DNA of 64,000 bases from the NCBI RefSeq assembly GCF_009834785.1, contig NZ_WUYX01000071.1, positions 1 to 64,000 of the forward strand. Reading direction: 5' to 3'. This document shows, in pieces, positions 43,968-53,043 of the stretch. The first letter of the stretch is position 1, and each line of letters begins with the position of its first letter. Source of the DNA: Natronorubrum halalkaliphilum. Lineage in GTDB: Archaea; Halobacteriota; Halobacteria; Halobacteriales; Natrialbaceae. A model generated the notes under the pieces. It was not told the origin of the DNA. It searched no databases and was given only the letters and a program-made list of their open reading frames with translations. The translations under genes were made by a program, and so were the position numbers.

Positions 43968-44231
43968 ATGCTCGAACTCTATCAGGCGGAGCACTGTCCG
44001 CACAGCGCGGACGTTCGGGAGACGCTCTCCGAACTCGGGGTCTCGTACGTGATTCACAACCCGCGGCTCCCCGGCAGCGAGGGTGGTGACGTACTCAACG
44101 AGCAAACACAGCAGATGATGACGACAATCGGCGGCGAGGACTCGATCCCGTTTCTCGTCGACACCGACCGCGAGGAAACGCTCTACGAGAGCGAGGCGAT
44201 TATCGACTACCTGGAGACGAATTACGAGTAG
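43968..44231 (+). CDS. Glutaredoxin/GST N-terminal-fold thiol protein
   Basis: An 87-residue single thioredoxin-fold protein with C-x-x-x reading CPHS at the active site (residues 9-12), a cis-proline in SIPFLVD, and YESEAIIDYLETNYE as the closing helix. With one cysteine it would act by a monothiol mechanism. It is probably co-transcribed with the regulator upstream. Start at the ATG at 43968. Confidence 0.85.
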   Translation: MLELYQAEHCPHSADVRETLSELGVSYVIHNPRLPGSEGGDVLNEQTQQMMTTIGGEDSIPFLVDTDREETLYESEAIIDYLETNYE

Positions 44232-44257
44232 GCAATTAGTAGCGACGAGCGCGCCGT

Positions 44258-44470
44258 TCAGTCGCCGGTCGAGGGAGAGGAAGAGGGAACCAGATCCCGA
44301 ACGAAGATTTCGTCGGGTACGTCCGGAATTCGCGGCGGGACGACCCCGTCGCTCGAGTCGATCGTATGGCCCGTCTCGACGTGGTGCTCGATCGCCCGCC
44401 GGGACCGAACGCGGGCCGACGGCTCGTCAGTCGCGCTCGTGTGCCAGTCGCAGTTGAGGCAGTATTTCAT
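44258..44470 (-). CDS. Small zinc-finger-like haloarchaeal protein
   Basis: A 70-residue protein with a C-x2-C at residues 4-7 (CLNC) and a distal H-H and H pair near 28-34 (IEHHVETGH), arranged like a C2H2 zinc finger. The acidic Pro-rich tail is disordered-looking. The role is unknown. Confidence 0.7.
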   Translation of the reverse strand: MKYCLNCDWHTSATDEPSARVRSRRAIEHHVETGHTIDSSDGVVPPRIPDVPDEIFVRDLVPSSSPSTGD

Positions 44471-44620
44471 CGCGTCTCTGCCGCTATCTCGAACTGGGGC
44501 CCTGAATTCCTTTTGGTCTCGGTCACGGCCACAGTCACGATCACGATCCGTTCGCGGGTCACGGACGAGTGCGGAAGACGATCGATTGACGGAAATCGGC
44601 GGAAATCCACCGCGAATCGA

Positions 44621-45250
44621 TTAGAACAGCTCGTCGAACGACTGCACGCGATAGTCACCGAGGACGCACTGCCCGCGGCGTTCGTGGCCGACTCGCTCGA
44701 CGTGGATCGCGTCGAGACCGGCGTTCCAGGCCGCCCCGACGTCGCACGCGCCGTCGCCCGCGAGCACGCCCCGATGGCCGTTGTGGCCGACGCCGAGATC
44801 GTCCATGACGGACTGGACGGGGTCGGGATCCGGCTTCCAGCCCGTCTGCTCGGTACAGCACAGGCGCGCGTCGAACCAGTCGTGGATGTCGAGATGGTCG
44901 AGGACCGGTTCACAGAGGAACTCCTGACAGTGTGTCACCAACCCGACCGGGAACTCGAGTTCGGCGACGAACTCGGCGTCCTCGTGGAGGTAGGTCTGTT
45001 CGGCCCGCACCAGCGGATCCTCCTCGTCGTGGAAGGCCGTCCAGAACTCCTGTGGATCGATACCCCACTCCTCGAGCTGTCGGTCTCGAGAGCCCGAGAG
45101 ACCGCTCCAGATGATATCCGCCTCCTGGTCGGTAAACTCGCGACCGAGACGGTCGCCGACCCGGTCGAACACGTCTCGAGTGTACGACCACTCGACGTCG
45201 ACGAGGGTCCCGTCGAGATCGAGCAGCCAGAAATCGTACTCGCCGTTCAT
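44621..45250 (-). CDS. HAD-superfamily hydrolase (second)
   Basis: A 209-residue HAD protein: motif I FWLLDLDGTLVD, motif II VGLVTHCQEF, motif III lysine in GWKPDPD, motif IV LAGDGACDVGAA. The cap lies between I and II. It is a phosphoglycolate-phosphatase-like enzyme with unknown substrate. The ATG at 45250 is preferred because motif I then begins at residue 6. Confidence 0.88.
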   Translation of the reverse strand: MNGEYDFWLLDLDGTLVDVEWSYTRDVFDRVGDRLGREFTDQEADIIWSGLSGSRDRQLEEWGIDPQEFWTAFHDEEDPLVRAEQTYLHEDAEFVAELEFPVGLVTHCQEFLCEPVLDHLDIHDWFDARLCCTEQTGWKPDPDPVQSVMDDLGVGHNGHRGVLAGDGACDVGAAWNAGLDAIHVERVGHERRGQCVLGDYRVQSFDELF

Positions 45251-45325
45251 CGGACACTGATCTTCGGCCGGCTCGAGTAAAGATGTGTCGCCCGTCTGCT
45301 CACGGTACACGACGAACCCTCCCGA

Positions 45326-45709
45326 TCACGATTTGTCGGTCACCCTGATGCTCGAGCCCAGATACTTCGAGAGGACCTCGGAGACGTTCTCGGCGTTGAA
45401 CGCCTCGAGATCGTCGGCGATCGCGTCTTTGAACGCTGCGAAGTACTCCTGATCGACCTGTAGTTCGCGAAACGAGGCCGACTCGACCGGCTCGCCGAGC
45501 CACTCCGCCGCGAGCTGGCAGCCGTACTCCGGGTCGCCCAACTCGCCGCGCCAGAGGGTGTCCCGGAAGAACAACCACCCCTCGCTACCAGGCTCCGGAG
45601 CTTCGCGGAAGACGGTTACCGTCGCCTCGGCCGACGACGGCTCGAGCCGAACCGACGGCTGGTCGGGCTCGAGTCGGACGTCGGCGGTGAAGACGTACTG
45701 GGCCTCCAT
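45326..45709 (-). CDS. LWR-salt protein
   Basis: A 127-residue acidic protein of the haloarchaeal family named for its LWR motif (RDTLWRGEL near residue 52). Beta-rich N-terminus (QYVFTADVRLEP), helical C-terminus. Its function is unknown; it is restricted to halophilic archaea as far as I know. It sits 9 bp downstream of the pterin dehydratase gene on the same strand. Confidence 0.8.
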   Translation of the reverse strand: MEAQYVFTADVRLEPDQPSVRLEPSSAEATVTVFREAPEPGSEGWLFFRDTLWRGELGDPEYGCQLAAEWLGEPVESASFRELQVDQEYFAAFKDAIADDLEAFNAENVSEVLSKYLGSSIRVTDKS

Positions 45710-45718
45710 CAGCGTGGC

Positions 45719-46000
45719 TCAGGCGTCTCGCTCGGATTCGATCAGCTCCGCCATTTCGGTGTCAGCCTCCGTAATCCCGCCTTCTTCGTGGGAGGTCAGC
45801 CGGATCTCGACTTCCTCGTATCGAATGATGATCTCGGGGTGGTGAAACTGCGACTCCGCGATCTCGCCGACCATCTGTGCGAAGTTGACGCCGCGGAGGT
45901 AGTCGTCGAACTCGTAGATCCGGACGATTTCGTCGCCCTCACGCGACCAGTCGTCGGGGAGTTGCGCCTCGATCTCGTCGTCGGAAAGTAGGTCAGCCAT
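45719..46000 (-). CDS. Pterin-4a-carbinolamine dehydratase
   Basis: A 93-residue PCD/DCoH-family enzyme with the family sequence DYLRGVNFAQMVGEIAESQFHHPE. The HHP pair and following hydrophobic strand form the active site. The ATG at 46000 gives the usual length. In organisms without pterin-dependent hydroxylases the family can assist molybdopterin or tetrahydrofolate metabolism, so the substrate is open. Confidence 0.9.
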   Translation of the reverse strand: MADLLSDDEIEAQLPDDWSREGDEIVRIYEFDDYLRGVNFAQMVGEIAESQFHHPEIIIRYEEVEIRLTSHEEGGITEADTEMAELIESERDA

Positions 46001-46190
46001 AATCGCCCGGACGGAACGCAATCAGATAATGATTGTGCCCTGCAGAGTCGCCACACGGGTACTGTCCGCCTCGATCGGTGCCGTCGCCGATTCTCCACGA
46101 CTCGTGGCGACTGGGTTCGGAATCGTGCACCGACGATCCGGAACCACCGACAAGGACTTATCGACGAGCGGAGTACGTGCTGGCACTGTA

Positions 46191-46370
46191 ATGTGTGACC
46201 GGTCAGGAAATTGCTCGAACGACCAAACGTGCCAGCTCGTTCTCCGACATGAGCATACCGGGATCGAAACGACCGAGTATTACTGCAAGGCACACCTCGT
46301 CCTTCGGATCTGGGAAGTCGAAGCCGACGACAAACTCGATATCGTCGACGCGACAAAGCTCTGGCACTGA
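46191..46370 (+). CDS. Small Cys-rich zinc-binding-like protein
   Basis: A 59-residue protein with CDRSGNC, a single Cys in TCQLV, and YYCKAHL, enough cysteine and histidine for a small zinc site. A TTG/ATG choice is resolved by the ATG at 46191. Haloarchaeal small protein of unknown role. Confidence 0.65.
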   Translation: MCDRSGNCSNDQTCQLVLRHEHTGIETTEYYCKAHLVLRIWEVEADDKLDIVDATKLWH

Positions 46371-46597
46371 TACGGACCGCTGTACCGAGTTATCGGTGTA
46401 CTCACGGACGCCCGTGAGTGGGCCGGTACCGACGTACGGGAGACCGTATGACTGGCGTTAGCTCCCGACCCGAGCACGACCCTGGCGCCGACGGCTACCA
46501 CGCTGATCTCGTTTTACCGCCCGAACAGTACGGCGCTCGCGCTCGCGGAGTACCGGTACAACGCAGAATCGCCGTGCTGCACTACACCCGTTCCTCG

Positions 46598-48001
46598 CTA
46601 ATCGTCATCGGCCGTTTCGAGTCGCGTCTCGGAAGCCTGCGCGGCGGCGTTCAGCGGCGGTGCCAGCGGCCCGTCGTCGCCACCGAAGTCGGGATCGAAC
46701 AGCTGAAGGGCGGTGTTGATGGTGCTCCAGTCGTCTTCCGCCGCCGCTTCGCGTAAGCTCTTGGTCGGCGGCGCGAGCAACTGGTTGACCAGCGCGTCGG
46801 CCATCGCCTCGACGACCTCGCGTTGCTCCGCGGAAAACCCGTTGCCCTCGAGCTGTGACAGCGCGGTCTCGAGTTCGCGTTGCTTGATCCGGTCGGCGGA
46901 TTCGTACATCGCGGCGATCACTTCGTCCGCACGAGCGCGTTTGTACTGCTCACAGAGCAGGTCGAACTCGCGGTCGATCATCCTCTCGACCTCGCGGGCC
47001 GCGTCGGCGCGTTGCTCACGGGTTTCCTGGGTGATCGACTCGAGATCGTCCAGATCGTAGACGACGACGGTCGACAACGCGTCGGCGGCTGGCGCAACGT
47101 CGCGTGGCTGGCCGAGGTCGACGACGACTCGTTCGGGGTCGTCATCGGACGTGGTGGTTTCCGTCTCTGTCTCCGTCTCCGTCTCCGTCTCTGTCCCCGC
47201 CTCTGGACGCGCTTCGCCATCGGCCTCGAGCTGGCGCGGTCCGAGGACCGGTTCGTCGCTGCCGGTTGCCGCGACGACGACGTCCGCCTCGCTCGCTATC
47301 GTATCGAGTGCAGACAGCGGTGCGGCGTCGGCGTCGGCGTCCAGTTCGGTCGCGAGATGTTCGGCGTGAGAGACCGTTCGATTAACGATCACCAGTTCGT
47401 CGACGCCGGAGTCCGCGAGACTGCGAGCGGCCAGTTGGCCCATCTCGCCGGCACCGACGACGAGCGAGGTCGCCCCCTCGAGGGAGACGTCCCGTGCCGC
47501 GAGCTTCGTCGCGGCCGAGCCCAGCGAGACGACGCCTTCGTTGATCTCGGTCTCGGTACGGGCGCGTTCGCCGACGTGAATGGCTTTCGTCACGGCGGCC
47601 TCGAGCATCTCGCCGATCCCACCCGCGTTGCGGGCGTCCTCGTAGGCTGTTCGCACCTGCCCGATGATCTGATCTTCGCCCAGGACGACGGACTCGAGTC
47701 CCGCCGCAACGGAGAGGAGATGGCGCAGGCTCTCGTCGTGGTCGTTGCGGACGACGGCGTCGTCGTCGACCGATGCGAAAAATTCCTCGAGTGCGGCCCG
47801 GCCGACGGCCGCGTCGCTGGCGACCACGTAGGCTTCGACCCGGTTGCACGTCGAGAGCACGTACGCCTCCTCGATGTCCGGGACCGAGAGCAGGTCGGTG
47901 ACGCCGGCTTGCTGGCTTTCGGGACTGGCAGCGGCGAGATCGTCGACGCTCCCGCTCTCGTGGGTTACGCACGCAGCGGTTACGACTCCGGCTGGAATCA
48001 C
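46598..48001 (-). CDS. hemA: Glutamyl-tRNA reductase
   Basis: A 467-residue HemA catalysing the first step of tetrapyrrole synthesis, glutamyl-tRNA to glutamate-1-semialdehyde. The catalytic Cys is in VLSTCNRVE. The NADPH fold carries LVVGAGEMGQLAARSL, and a C-terminal dimerisation helix follows. An in-frame Thr-Glu simple repeat (about residues 268-281) interrupts the NADPH domain surface. It starts with a GTG at 48001 that overlaps the upstream stop, so it is coupled to the precorrin-2 dehydrogenase gene. Confidence 0.93.
   Translation of the reverse strand: MIPAGVVTAACVTHESGSVDDLAAASPESQQAGVTDLLSVPDIEEAYVLSTCNRVEAYVVASDAAVGRAALEEFFASVDDDAVVRNDHDESLRHLLSVAAGLESVVLGEDQIIGQVRTAYEDARNAGGIGEMLEAAVTKAIHVGERARTETEINEGVVSLGSAATKLAARDVSLEGATSLVVGAGEMGQLAARSLADSGVDELVIVNRTVSHAEHLATELDADADAAPLSALDTIASEADVVVAATGSDEPVLGPRQLEADGEARPEAGTETETETETETETTTSDDDPERVVVDLGQPRDVAPAADALSTVVVYDLDDLESITQETREQRADAAREVERMIDREFDLLCEQYKRARADEVIAAMYESADRIKQRELETALSQLEGNGFSAEQREVVEAMADALVNQLLAPPTKSLREAAAEDDWSTINTALQLFDPDFGGDDGPLAPPLNAAAQASETRLETADDD
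47161..47202 (-). repeat. In-frame hexanucleotide repeat inside hemA
   Basis: Seven 6-bp units of the type ccgtct/ctgtct on the plus strand, encoding an alternating Thr-Glu run on the minus strand. It is a probable replication-slippage site in an essential gene, located in a non-conserved surface insert. Confidence 0.7.
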
Positions 48002-48654
48002 GGCTGACCACTCCCGCTAGATAGGTCCTCACGCAGCACGTCCTCAATCACTTGCCCACAGTTGGAAGTACCCGCACGTAAAGCTGTCCAAACCGCCGGA
48101 CTATTGACGACATCGGTGACGATCTCGCGACGGCGCTCGGGATCGACCTCCCGCGATTTGAGTTCCCGTCGCAGCGCCGCACAGACCGTCGCCATCTCGC
48201 CCGCTCCGTCGAGCGTGTCCTCGAGTTCCCGGCGGAGAAACTTGCTCAGCGCGGGCGCGGTTCCGCCCGTCGCGACCGCGACCACGACGGGATCGTCGCG
48301 GACGGTCGCGGGAACGACGACGCTACCGGGATCGCGCTCCCCCGATCGGTCGGCGCGGTTGACCAGAACGCCGCGTTCCCGAGCGGCGTCGGCGACGGCC
48401 GCGTTGACCGGTTCGTCGTCCGTCGCCGCGACGACCAGCGCGGGTGTCGTCCGCTCGAGCCAGTCGCCGATGTCGTCGGGCTCTGGTGCGGCCCGAATCA
48501 GTTCGCTCCCGCCGAAATCGCGATCCGCGAAGGCGGGGCTGACGACGAGCACCGTTGCTTCGCGAGCGAACCGGCGGGCCTTCCGGGCGCCGACTGGCCC
48601 GCCGCCGAAGACGAGCACCGTCGCATCCGTGAAATCGTGCAAGAGCGGAATCAT
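47998..48654 (-). CDS. Precorrin-2 dehydrogenase/sirohydrochlorin ferrochelatase-like protein
   Basis: A 218-residue SirC/Met8-type protein: N-terminal NAD fold (VLVFGGGPVGARKARRF, VVAATDDEPVN), then VVVPATVRDDPVVVAVATGGTAPALSKFLR, the family's dimerisation and catalytic block. It oxidises precorrin-2 for siroheme and the archaeal heme route. It is coupled to hemA by a four-base overlap, so precursor supply and branch-point enzyme are made together. Confidence 0.9.
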   Translation of the reverse strand: MIPLLHDFTDATVLVFGGGPVGARKARRFAREATVLVVSPAFADRDFGGSELIRAAPEPDDIGDWLERTTPALVVAATDDEPVNAAVADAARERGVLVNRADRSGERDPGSVVVPATVRDDPVVVAVATGGTAPALSKFLRRELEDTLDGAGEMATVCAALRRELKSREVDPERRREIVTDVVNSPAVWTALRAGTSNCGQVIEDVLREDLSSGSGQP

Positions 48655-48699
48655 TCTAAGCGGTGGAGTCGAACAAAGACGAGCGCTCGACGAGTGTCT

Positions 48700-49104
48700 T
48701 CAGTCCCCTCTGACGCCGGTAACCTCGTACCCGAGCTCTCGGATGCCCTCGAGGATCGCCTCGTGATCGGCGCTGGCTTCGTAGTAGATGACGATATCGA
48801 AACTCCCCTCTCGCAGCAGTTGCTGACACTCCCAGACGAACGCCTCGTCGTCGAGCGTGAGTCCCTGGTGCTGGTTCGAGGAGAAGTCGGAGTCGTCGTT
48901 ACCCGAGTAGACGTAGCAGTCTTTTGGATCGTGCCCGGAGTGCTCTGCGATGAGGTCGCCGACGTCGATCGTCGCCTGCATCATCTGGACATCCTCGCTG
49001 CCGTCGTAGGTCGTGTGGACGACCGCGCCGTTGAGTTCGATCTCGCCGGGTTCGAGCAGTGCTTTGGTTCGGTGATAGAGGTCGTCGTCGATCGCGTCTG
49101 CCAT
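48700..49104 (-). CDS. DUF5778-like haloarchaeal protein
   Basis: A 134-residue acidic protein of a conserved haloarchaeal family of unknown function, recognised by LLEPGEIELNGAVVHT, KDCYVYSGNDD and the C-terminal GYEVTGVRG. No metal or membrane motif is evident. It lies upstream of the tetrapyrrole genes on the same strand. Confidence 0.8.
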   Translation of the reverse strand: MADAIDDDLYHRTKALLEPGEIELNGAVVHTTYDGSEDVQMMQATIDVGDLIAEHSGHDPKDCYVYSGNDDSDFSSNQHQGLTLDDEAFVWECQQLLREGSFDIVIYYEASADHEAILEGIRELGYEVTGVRGD

Positions 49105-49210
49105 TGGTTGGAACCAGCAGGTCCGAACGGATAGCCGTCACGATTTTATGAACGGCTGTTGAGTGTCAGATAGTATCACGATCCCAGATGACACACAAGA
49201 CACATAGGCG

Positions 49211-50185
49211 ATGATGACCTTTGCCCGGACAATGAAGCGGTGGTTTCGTCAGCGCGTCGATGCAGCCTACGAGAAAGTACTCTCACGGGAAGTTTCCGGC
49301 GCGCCGACCCACGTTGCGGTGATCCAAGACGGAAATCGACGATACGCCCGTCGCAAAGGCGGTGACGCTCCCGACGGCCACCGTGCAGGCGCTGAAACGA
49401 CCGAGGACGTCCTCAACTGGTGTCAGGATATCGGGGTCGAAGAGTTGACGCTGTACGCGTTCTCGACCGAAAACTTCGACCGGCCGGACGAGGAAAACGA
49501 AGCGCTGTTCGATCTCCTCGAAACGAAACTCCACGAGTTCGCCGACGCTGACCGCGTCCACGAGAACGAAGTCGGAATCCGGGCGATCGGCGAAATCGAG
49601 ATGCTTCCCGAGCGAGTCCAAGACGCCGTCGACTACGCCGAACGACGGACACGCGACTACGATCAGTTCGTCCTCAACATCGCGCTCGCGTACGGCGGCC
49701 GGTCGCGACTCCTCGAGGCCACCCGCGGAGTCGCCAGCGAGGTCGAGTCCGGGAGCCTCGAACCCGACGAAATCGACGTCGAAACCATCGAGGAGCGACT
49801 GTACGACCAGCCGGTTCGCGACGTCGATCTGATCATTCGACCCGGCGGCGAAGAGCGAACGTCGAACTTCCTGCCGTGGCACGCCAACGGCAACGAGGCG
49901 GCCGTCTTCTTCTGTACGCCCTACTGGCCGGAGTTCTCGAAGACCGACTTCCTCCGGGGGATTCGAACCTACGAGTCCCGCGAGGAATCCTGGCGACGAA
50001 CCCGGGCCCGGCGAGCGATCGCCCTGCTCGGCGCTATCAGCGACCCCGAACTCGCCGAAGCGCAGTCGGTCGTCGATCGGTTCCGCGATTCGTTGCCGAC
50101 GGCCGAACAGCCCGATCCGGAAGAGTTAGAGGCCGACGGCAGTCAGGTCGACGGAGTCGATTCCGGCAGTCGGGTTGCCGACTGA
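49211..50185 (+). CDS. uppS: Cis-prenyltransferase (polyprenyl diphosphate synthase)
   Basis: A 324-residue cis-IPPS-family enzyme for the carrier lipid of glycosylation. HVAVIQDGNRRYARRKG has the catalytic Asp of the DGNRR motif, and LTLYAFSTENFDRP follows normally. The downstream pyrophosphate-binding region reads IIRPGGEERTSNF, and the later segment (PWHANGNEAAVFF) departs from the usual WQ-x2-YxELYF. A hydrophilic tail follows from about 290. The start could be 49211 or the adjacent ATG at 49214. Confidence 0.9.
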   Translation: MMTFARTMKRWFRQRVDAAYEKVLSREVSGAPTHVAVIQDGNRRYARRKGGDAPDGHRAGAETTEDVLNWCQDIGVEELTLYAFSTENFDRPDEENEALFDLLETKLHEFADADRVHENEVGIRAIGEIEMLPERVQDAVDYAERRTRDYDQFVLNIALAYGGRSRLLEATRGVASEVESGSLEPDEIDVETIEERLYDQPVRDVDLIIRPGGEERTSNFLPWHANGNEAAVFFCTPYWPEFSKTDFLRGIRTYESREESWRRTRARRAIALLGAISDPELAEAQSVVDRFRDSLPTAEQPDPEELEADGSQVDGVDSGSRVAD

Positions 50186-50296
50186 TGCCGGCGGCGACAA
50201 GAGCGATCCGTTTTGCGGTCCCGCCTACTCTCACAGAGCGAGTCCCCGCCGTACTCACCAAAAGACTTACCACTCAGTAATACAACATTATTAGCC

Positions 50297-50713
50297 ATGG
50301 CAGAGGCTCATATTCGCATCGATGTCAGTCGGCTCGCACGGCTGACGGGCCTCGAATTCGAGGCAGCCGCCACACTCCTCGGAACTCGTCGCACCCGGAC
50401 TACGCTTTACGTCCTCTCGAGGTGTGACTCACCGGTCACCATCGATCGATTGGCGAGAGCAATTGCTCGTCGTAGCACTGGCACTGACACAGACACCGAT
50501 CCGTCGTCCGCTCGTCTCTCGCTCGTCCACGTTACGCTCCCGAAACTCGAGGATTACGGCGTTATCGAATACGAGTTGGCCCCAGAAACCGTTCGGGTGG
50601 ACGGGCCAGTCGTCGGCCTTGAGCGACCGCTCGGAGCGGCGCCGGACGAAGCCGATGACTCCGAACCGGGGCGATCGAACCGGTCGACGGACCAACACGA
50701 CGCATCGAAGTGA
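50297..50713 (+). CDS. Haloarchaeal winged-helix-like regulator (DUF7344 type)
   Basis: A 138-residue protein. The first 90 residues (LARLTGLEFEAAATLLGTRRTRTTLYVLSRCD, then LSLVHVTLPKLEDYGVIEYE) match the haloarchaeal HTH module of the DUF7344 kind; the tail is acidic and unstructured. It sits between two cis-prenyltransferase homologs. Target unknown. Confidence 0.8.
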   Translation: MAEAHIRIDVSRLARLTGLEFEAAATLLGTRRTRTTLYVLSRCDSPVTIDRLARAIARRSTGTDTDTDPSSARLSLVHVTLPKLEDYGVIEYELAPETVRVDGPVVGLERPLGAAPDEADDSEPGRSNRSTDQHDASK

Positions 50714-50714
50714 G

Positions 50715-51320
50715 CTAGCGGCCGAACCGTCGCGACCGATTGCAGTACTCCCGAACCGCGCGCAGGAAATCTCGCTTGCGGAAATCACGCCAGTTGACGT
50801 CCGTGAAGTACAGTTCCGAGTAGACCGACTGCCAGATCATAAAGTCCGAAAGCCGCTCCGCGCCGGTCTTGATGACGAGATCAGGCTCGGACGGGAAGAC
50901 GAGATGGTCTTCGACCCGTTCGTCGTCGATCTCCTCCGGTTCGAGGTCGCCGTCGGCGACGCTCTCGGCGAGCGTCTGCACCGCGCTGGTGAACTCGTGC
51001 TTTCCGCCGAGGCCGATCCCGATTCGGATCGGCGCATCCGCTCGCGCCCGGTCTTCAGGGCCGCGAACGGCTACGTCTCGAGGAGCGTCGATCGTCTCGA
51101 GTTCGCGTCGCAGAGCCGGAACCGCCGCCGCGTCGAGGACGCTCACGTAGACGGTGACCTGCGACGCGTACTCGAACGCCCACGCGAAGAAGTCCGTCAG
51201 CGTCTCGTAGGCTCCGCGCTCGAGGAGATCCCGTTCGGTAATCACGAGGGCGACGTGATCGGGCGTCTCGGCGTCGTAGCGGCGAATCCGGAGCGCAAGA
51301 TACCGTTCGTACAGTCCCAC
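50715..51320 (-). CDS. Cis-prenyltransferase-like paralog without catalytic Asp motif
   Basis: A 201-residue member of the same family. Its C-terminal half is more canonical than that of the enzyme at 49211: DLVIKTGAERLSDFMIWQSVYSELYFTDV. At the catalytic N-terminus, however, DGNRR is replaced (HVALVITERDLLERG), so the catalytic Asp is lost. It is convergent with the regulator gene. It may be the non-catalytic subunit of a heteromeric cis-prenyltransferase, comparable in arrangement to eukaryotic DHDDS with NgBR. This is inference from motif loss. Confidence 0.82.
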   Translation of the reverse strand: MGLYERYLALRIRRYDAETPDHVALVITERDLLERGAYETLTDFFAWAFEYASQVTVYVSVLDAAAVPALRRELETIDAPRDVAVRGPEDRARADAPIRIGIGLGGKHEFTSAVQTLAESVADGDLEPEEIDDERVEDHLVFPSEPDLVIKTGAERLSDFMIWQSVYSELYFTDVNWRDFRKRDFLRAVREYCNRSRRFGR

Positions 51321-51527
51321 GCGCTTGAGTTTCCCGGTCCGGTGTGATACGGGTTACGGGTTCGATCCGTTCGCGGGAGGCCACCTCCGTCGTCACGGTC
51401 GCTCGACCGTCGGTCGACGAACGATCTGAACGATCTGTATCCTATCCAGCGCCGTTGAGAGCAGTGAGAACGGCCGCGGCGCGGTTCACGAACCTTCAAG
51501 TGAACGCCACAGAAAGGACTCGGTATC

Positions 51528-52874
51528 GTGACAGCACCCGTCCGGCGAGCCGGCGTGTTTGCGCTCCTCTGTACGCTCGCACTCGCCGTGCCACTCGGTG
51601 GCCCCTGGACCGGGGCTGCGATCGCCGCCGTCGTGTTCCTCGGCGCGTTCCTCGTGACCGACGGTCCCATCTTCGATCTCCTCGCGTATCCGAGCGACTA
51701 CGAGGGCGGGCGTCTCTACGGCCTCATCACGTTCGTCCTTGCGGCGGTCACCCTCGGACTTATCGCGGTAACGGCGTCGCTGTCGATCGCGGTCTTCGTC
51801 GGCACCGTCCTCCTCATCGGATACGGCAACGTCGCGGAGCAACTCGCTCGCCGCCGAACCGACCACGACGTCGCGCTCGTTGCCGTCTTCTGTCTCGTCG
51901 CGACCGCCGCCGCCGTCTTCGGGCAGGGGGTGACACACTGGCTCACCGAGCGCCCCGCCCCCCTCGAGCCGATCGGGTCCGCGCTCCCGACGATGCTCTT
52001 TCTCGGCGCGAGCGGCGCGTTGCTCGCCGCCTTGCTCCGTGACGTCCTGTTATCCCACGACGACCCGATCGTCATGCTCTCGGTCGGCCTGCTCTGTTGG
52101 CTGCTCGCCGAACTCGAGCCGGCGATCGGCGCAGCCGGTATCCTCGCCGCACTCGTCGTCACGGTCGTGCTGGGCTACGTCTCCTACGCGCTCGAGACGG
52201 CCTCGATCGCGGGGATGCTCACGGGGATCCTGCTCGGCCTGCTGACGATCGTCCTCGGCGGCTACGGCTGGTTCGTCGTCCTCATCTCGTTTTTTGCCAT
52301 CGGCGGCCTCTCCTCGAAGTTCCGGTACGAACAGAAGGAATCGATGGGCGTCGCCGAGGACAACAACGGCGCCCGCGGCAGCGGTAACGTACTCGGCAAC
52401 GCCGCCGTCGCGATCGTCGCCGTGCTGGGCTACGCGGCAAGTTCCGCAACCCTGCTCCCGGGCGATCCCGACCCCAGCCTGTTTCTCTTCGCCTTTACCG
52501 GCTCCGTCGCCACCGCGATGAGCGACACGCTCTCGAGCGAGATCGGGAGCGTCTTCGAAACGCCGCGGCTGATCACCACCTTAGAGCCCGTCGAACCCGG
52601 AACCGACGGTGGGGTGACCTGGCAGGGCGAGGTCGCCGGCATCGCCGGTGCAATCGTCGTCGCCGGCATTTCCTACGTCCTCTTTCCGGAAGTCGCCGTC
52701 GTCGGCGCGGGGATCATCGTCGCCGCCGGCGTCGTCGGCATGACCGTCGATAGCATTCTCGGGGCGACCCTCGAAGGGACCGTCCTCGGCAATCAGGGCG
52801 TGAACTTCCTCGCGACGCTCTCCGGCGCGCTGGTCTGTGCGTTGCTGGTGCTGTCGTTTGCAGTGCTCGGGTGA
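51528..52874 (+). CDS. DUF92-family integral membrane protein
   Basis: A 448-residue protein with about 12 hydrophobic helices. The C-terminal half holds the DUF92 signature region: KFRYEQKESMGVAEDNNGARGSGNVLGN, then SDTLSSEIGSVF and SILGATLEGT. The plant member VTE6 phosphorylates phytyl phosphate, so a polyprenyl- or dolichyl-phosphate kinase is a plausible role. The N-terminal half is an additional multi-span domain typical of archaeal members. It is divergent from the paralog described above. GTG start. Confidence 0.85.
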   Translation: MTAPVRRAGVFALLCTLALAVPLGGPWTGAAIAAVVFLGAFLVTDGPIFDLLAYPSDYEGGRLYGLITFVLAAVTLGLIAVTASLSIAVFVGTVLLIGYGNVAEQLARRRTDHDVALVAVFCLVATAAAVFGQGVTHWLTERPAPLEPIGSALPTMLFLGASGALLAALLRDVLLSHDDPIVMLSVGLLCWLLAELEPAIGAAGILAALVVTVVLGYVSYALETASIAGMLTGILLGLLTIVLGGYGWFVVLISFFAIGGLSSKFRYEQKESMGVAEDNNGARGSGNVLGNAAVAIVAVLGYAASSATLLPGDPDPSLFLFAFTGSVATAMSDTLSSEIGSVFETPRLITTLEPVEPGTDGGVTWQGEVAGIAGAIVVAGISYVLFPEVAVVGAGIIVAAGVVGMTVDSILGATLEGTVLGNQGVNFLATLSGALVCALLVLSFAVLG

Positions 52875-53043
52875 CCGTCCCCAGATAGCGATCTCGAGTG
52901 GCGCCGTCACCGGCCGACCGTTACGTTCTCTGTGACTGATCGGAGCCAGTTACGTTCGCCGCGGCAAGCAGCATGCGGAGGCAGGCGCCGAGAAAACTGA
53001 TTCTATTCGATGAAAATACCAGATTCGTATGAGCGGACGAGGA

